Assembly (NCBI GenBank): GCA_026195905.1 | Contig: JAPHRE010000039.1 | Location: 50,351 to 114,350, forward strand | DNA length: 64,000 bases | Origin: Pseudopelagicola sp. | GTDB lineage: Bacteria; Pseudomonadota; Alphaproteobacteria; Rhodobacterales; Rhodobacteraceae | Direction: 5' to 3' | Part shown: piece after piece, positions 61,283 to 64,000 of the stretch | Layout: every line of letters starts with the position of its first letter | How positions within the stretch are numbered: position 1 is the stretch's first letter | Translations under genes and position numbers: made by a program | Notes under the pieces: generated by a model | What the model was told of the DNA's origin: nothing | Database searches by the model: none | What the model saw: only the letters and a program-made list of their open reading frames with translations

Positions 61283-61510
61283 CTATGCCTGTCCTCTCAC
61301 CCATAGACCCGGCGCAAGCGCCGACCTCAGAGGAACAAGCTTAGTATGGCCGCGTCACACAGGAGAGCGAAAAAGGCGCATATGACGGCGCGTCACAGAG
61401 TTGACGCAGCCCCAAAGCCGCCATCGCTCACACAGCCACCAACACCACCACATGCCCACATCCCGCCATTTCCAGCAGGGTCCACACGCATTATGAGGAT
61501 GAGATGTAAA

Positions 61511-61555
61511 TGGTGAGCCGTGAAGGGTTCGAACCTTCGACCTACTGATTAAAAG
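61511..61555 (-). other. 3' half of tRNA-Lys(TTT), candidate attachment site (att) of an integrated element
   Basis: Minus strand CTTTTAATCAGTAGGTCGAAGGTTCGAACCCTTCACGGCTCACCA: anticodon loop, 3' anticodon stem, T arm (GAAGG-TTCGAAC-CCTTC), 3' acceptor and CCA, with no 5' half; integrase gene about 180 bp away. Confidence 0.85.
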
Positions 61556-61736
61556 AACGGCCCGAGCCATTTTCATGCATTTCGCCAAATTGCGCTGCAC
61601 TTCGAAAAATCCATTGAAAACAAATAAATAGCTTGCATCACTCGACTCTGATGTTTCATGACTTACGCCAGAAATCGTCGCAATTTGCTTCCGTATAGCT
61701 TCCGGAAGCAAAACGGAAGCAAGGGGTGTTCTGGCT

Positions 61737-62924
61737 ATGTTCAGGCTAACAAAGAGATCGGTGGAAGGGTTCACTGTCGAGGCAAAGGACTATCTCGTTT
61801 GGGATCGGGACGTGCGCGGGTTTGGCGTGCGAATCTACCCATCCGGCAAAAAGACCTACCTTGTCCAATACCGGGCCGGACGACGCACACGGCGCGTCAC
61901 CATCGGTCAACACGGCGTCCTGACCACCGACGAAGCCCGACGCGAGGCCAAACAACTTCTGGCCTCTGTCGCACGCGGTGACGACCCATCCGCCCAAAGA
62001 CAAGCCAAACGCCACGCCCCAACCGTTGCGGGCCTCTGTGATCGGTTCTTGGAGGAATATGTTGACCAGCATTGCAAGCCGACAACCGCGAGAGACTACC
62101 ATAGCATCATCCGCCGGTTCATCCGGCCCAAACTTGGCCCCATCGCCATTGCCGAAGTTACGCGCGCAGACGTGGTGGCGTTTCACCATGATTTGCGCAG
62201 CACCCCTTACCAAGCCAACCGCGCGGCCAGTATGCTTTCCAAGCTCTTCAATCTCGCAGAGGATTGGGGATTGCGTCAGGCCGGAACGAACCCCGCGCGC
62301 CGGATCAAGAAGAACCGCGAAGAAGAGAAGAAACGCTACCTCTCGGACGACGAGCAAATCCGCCTTGGTGAGGTCCTCGCAGAGTCGCTGGAGGAGGGCA
62401 CAGAAAGCCTCTACGTGGTTTCGGCTATCCTCTTGCTGATTTATACGGGTTGCCGCCTGAGCGAGATTCTCACGCTGCGTTGGGACTATGTGACCAGCCA
62501 CCATTTGGAATTGCCCGATAGTAAGACCGGACGACGCCGCATTCCCCTTCCGCGTGAAGCCTATGATATTTTGATGGACCTGCCCCGCGAAGAGGGAAAC
62601 CCTTACGTGATCCTAGGCAACGTTGCGGGCCAGCCTTTGGTGAACCTGCAAAAGCCGTGGAACCGTATCCGCGCCCGCGCCGGTCTGGACGACGTGCGCA
62701 TTCACGATTTGCGGCACACCTATGCATCGGTCGCGATGAAAGACGGGATCGACCCGTTCACGCTCAAAGAGATTATGGGACATAAGAACCTCACCACCAC
62801 GCTACGATATGCGCATTTGGCGGATGACGCTGTGCAACGCGCGGCGGGATCGGTGGCGGCACGCTTGGCCCGTGCGGTGCGTCACGACACGCGCGAAAGC
62901 CCTGCGCTACGTGTCGTTCGGTAG
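61737..62924 (+). CDS. Tyrosine recombinase / phage-type integrase
   Basis: N-terminal 'VWDRDVRGFGVRIYPSGKKTYLVQYRAGRRTRRVTIGQHG' DUF4102/arm-binding type; catalytic 'LLIYTGCRLSEILTLRWDYV', 'HDLRHTYASVAMKDGIDPFTLKEIMGHKNLTTTLRYAHL'. Confidence 0.96.
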   Translation: MFRLTKRSVEGFTVEAKDYLVWDRDVRGFGVRIYPSGKKTYLVQYRAGRRTRRVTIGQHGVLTTDEARREAKQLLASVARGDDPSAQRQAKRHAPTVAGLCDRFLEEYVDQHCKPTTARDYHSIIRRFIRPKLGPIAIAEVTRADVVAFHHDLRSTPYQANRAASMLSKLFNLAEDWGLRQAGTNPARRIKKNREEEKKRYLSDDEQIRLGEVLAESLEEGTESLYVVSAILLLIYTGCRLSEILTLRWDYVTSHHLELPDSKTGRRRIPLPREAYDILMDLPREEGNPYVILGNVAGQPLVNLQKPWNRIRARAGLDDVRIHDLRHTYASVAMKDGIDPFTLKEIMGHKNLTTTLRYAHLADDAVQRAAGSVAARLARAVRHDTRESPALRVVR

Positions 62925-62928
62925 GATA

Positions 62929-63017
62929 CGTAACGGGGGCATTTCACACGCCCTATTCCTAACGTAACGTATCGCTACGATATGGGTGGGTTTTCTAGCT
63001 ACGTAGCGAACGTATCG
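62929..63017. repeat. Cluster of short CGTANCG / CGNTACG motifs
   Basis: Six occurrences at 62929, 62963, 62968, 62973 (inverted), 63002 and 63011, plus palindrome GCTACGTAGC at 62997-63006. Confidence 0.55.
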
Positions 63018-63050
63018 ACACGACACGGCCAGAAAAACGAGAGCGGCGAA

Positions 63051-63752
63051 ATGACAGATGACTACGACGGGGGCATGACCCTGCGCGAAGAGGTGGACGC
63101 CGATCTTGACGACGATTTGGTGGAGAGGCTTCACACCATGATCGCAGCGAAGATGGACTTCGACATCTTTCGCATGCGTCTTGTCCACATCCTGAATCGT
63201 TTTGAACGCTATGAGATGGGCAAACCGCAAGTGACCCGCAAAGAGCGCAGCAAGCAAATCAATAAACTCTCCAACACGGCACAGAAGTTTCTCGAAGCCG
63301 TGGAGGAGCTACATCCGAGCGTGACCAATAGCATTGATATGAGGTGCGGCACACTGAAGTTTCTCAAAGCGGCTCAGGATATGTATGTGCTTGATCCCGA
63401 TTTCCCCGAAATCTCCGAAGACGGTTTCATCTCGTCCGCAAAGGACGAACTGTGTGACCTACTCAAAGCGTGTGAACACGAACTAGAGGGGATGGAAGCC
63501 ACAAAGGGAACGAAACGCAAATCCTCAGTCCCCGGACTGAATCAACTGATTTCCGACGCCTATACCCTCTATGAAACCGAAACTGGCTATCCTGAACGAT
63601 CCGCAATCTACCGCAGCCCCACTGCCACCGACGACTACGAAGGACTGTTCTTCACTATGATGAAGACGCTCCTAGACGGGTATGCCGGAAAAAGATTTGC
63701 GACTGGCGCAGCACTCGGAAAGAGAATCGAGCGAATACTCAAGGAATTTTAA
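63051..63752 (+). CDS. Hypothetical protein of the integrated element
   Basis: ATG at 63051; 233 aa, mostly helical, no family recognised. Confidence 0.65.
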   Translation: MTDDYDGGMTLREEVDADLDDDLVERLHTMIAAKMDFDIFRMRLVHILNRFERYEMGKPQVTRKERSKQINKLSNTAQKFLEAVEELHPSVTNSIDMRCGTLKFLKAAQDMYVLDPDFPEISEDGFISSAKDELCDLLKACEHELEGMEATKGTKRKSSVPGLNQLISDAYTLYETETGYPERSAIYRSPTATDDYEGLFFTMMKTLLDGYAGKRFATGAALGKRIERILKEF

Positions 63753-63857
63753 AATCCGGGGACAAACAGGGTCAGGTTTGAACCCTTTCTGTCGTTATCT
63801 TTCCCTGATTCAACGCTGCATAAAGCTCTCAACGCAACGACATACAGCGAGGGCAAT

Positions 63858-64000
63858 ATGCAGACACAACCTGATCCTGACTACTATGACCGCCTGATCG
63901 ACGAGAAGGCAGCGGCCACCTACCTTTGTTATTCCGTGCGCGCTTTGCAGAACTGGCGCGTGCGGGGCGGTGGGCCGCTCTTTATCAAGGTCTCGGGCCG
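63858..64000 (+). CDS. AlpA/excisionase-like helix-turn-helix protein, truncated by the window edge
   Basis: 'MQTQPDPDYYDRLIDEKAAATYLCYSVRALQNWRVRGGGPLFIKVSG' matches the AlpA/HTH_17 pattern. Confidence 0.8.
   Translation, partial: MQTQPDPDYYDRLIDEKAAATYLCYSVRALQNWRVRGGGPLFIKVSG

Noticed and set aside
61511-61555. Considered as a complete tRNA gene
   Set aside because: No GAGCCGT 5' acceptor strand, D arm or matching 5' anticodon stem exists in the adjoining sequence; only the 3' half is present.

Overview
The window is a high-GC alphaproteobacterial chromosome segment. Gene content (porin, CcrM, RnhB, TldD/PmbA-CysQ-WaaA-LpxK order, DUF3576, DciA) looks like Rhodobacteraceae/Roseobacter group. 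Most of it is dense housekeeping sequence: FtsK, LolA, RibA, LeuS-LptE-HolA, Xth, MutY, WaaA/LpxK, CcrM, IlvA and a Zur-linked Znu zinc uptake locus. There is one tRNA-Arg(CCT). From about 61.5 kb the right end is the start of an integrated element: a 45-bp 3' half of a tRNA-Lys, a tyrosine integrase, an unknown ORF and an AlpA-like HTH. The most interesting signals are: (1) a dispersed 50-bp intergenic repeat in three copies with the same internal design (10-bp leader, three 11-bp direct repeats of consensus YRATACMGACG with one degenerate unit, then a trailer); (2) a second dispersed composite element (CTCTTCTTCTCTGT..AAATAC box plus GGGGCAGCGCCCC-type palindromes) in four copies; (3) a five-gene minus-strand cluster (45.5-51.6 kb) with three glycosyltransferase-like proteins, a sulfotransferase and a GASMGA serine hydrolase-like protein, one of the glycosyltransferases having an apparently degenerate second GT-A domain; (4) a membrane-anchored winged-helix-like protein; (5) a tRNA-fragment att site that predicts where the island ends. 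All calls come from reading the sequence and the supplied ORF track; no database search was run.
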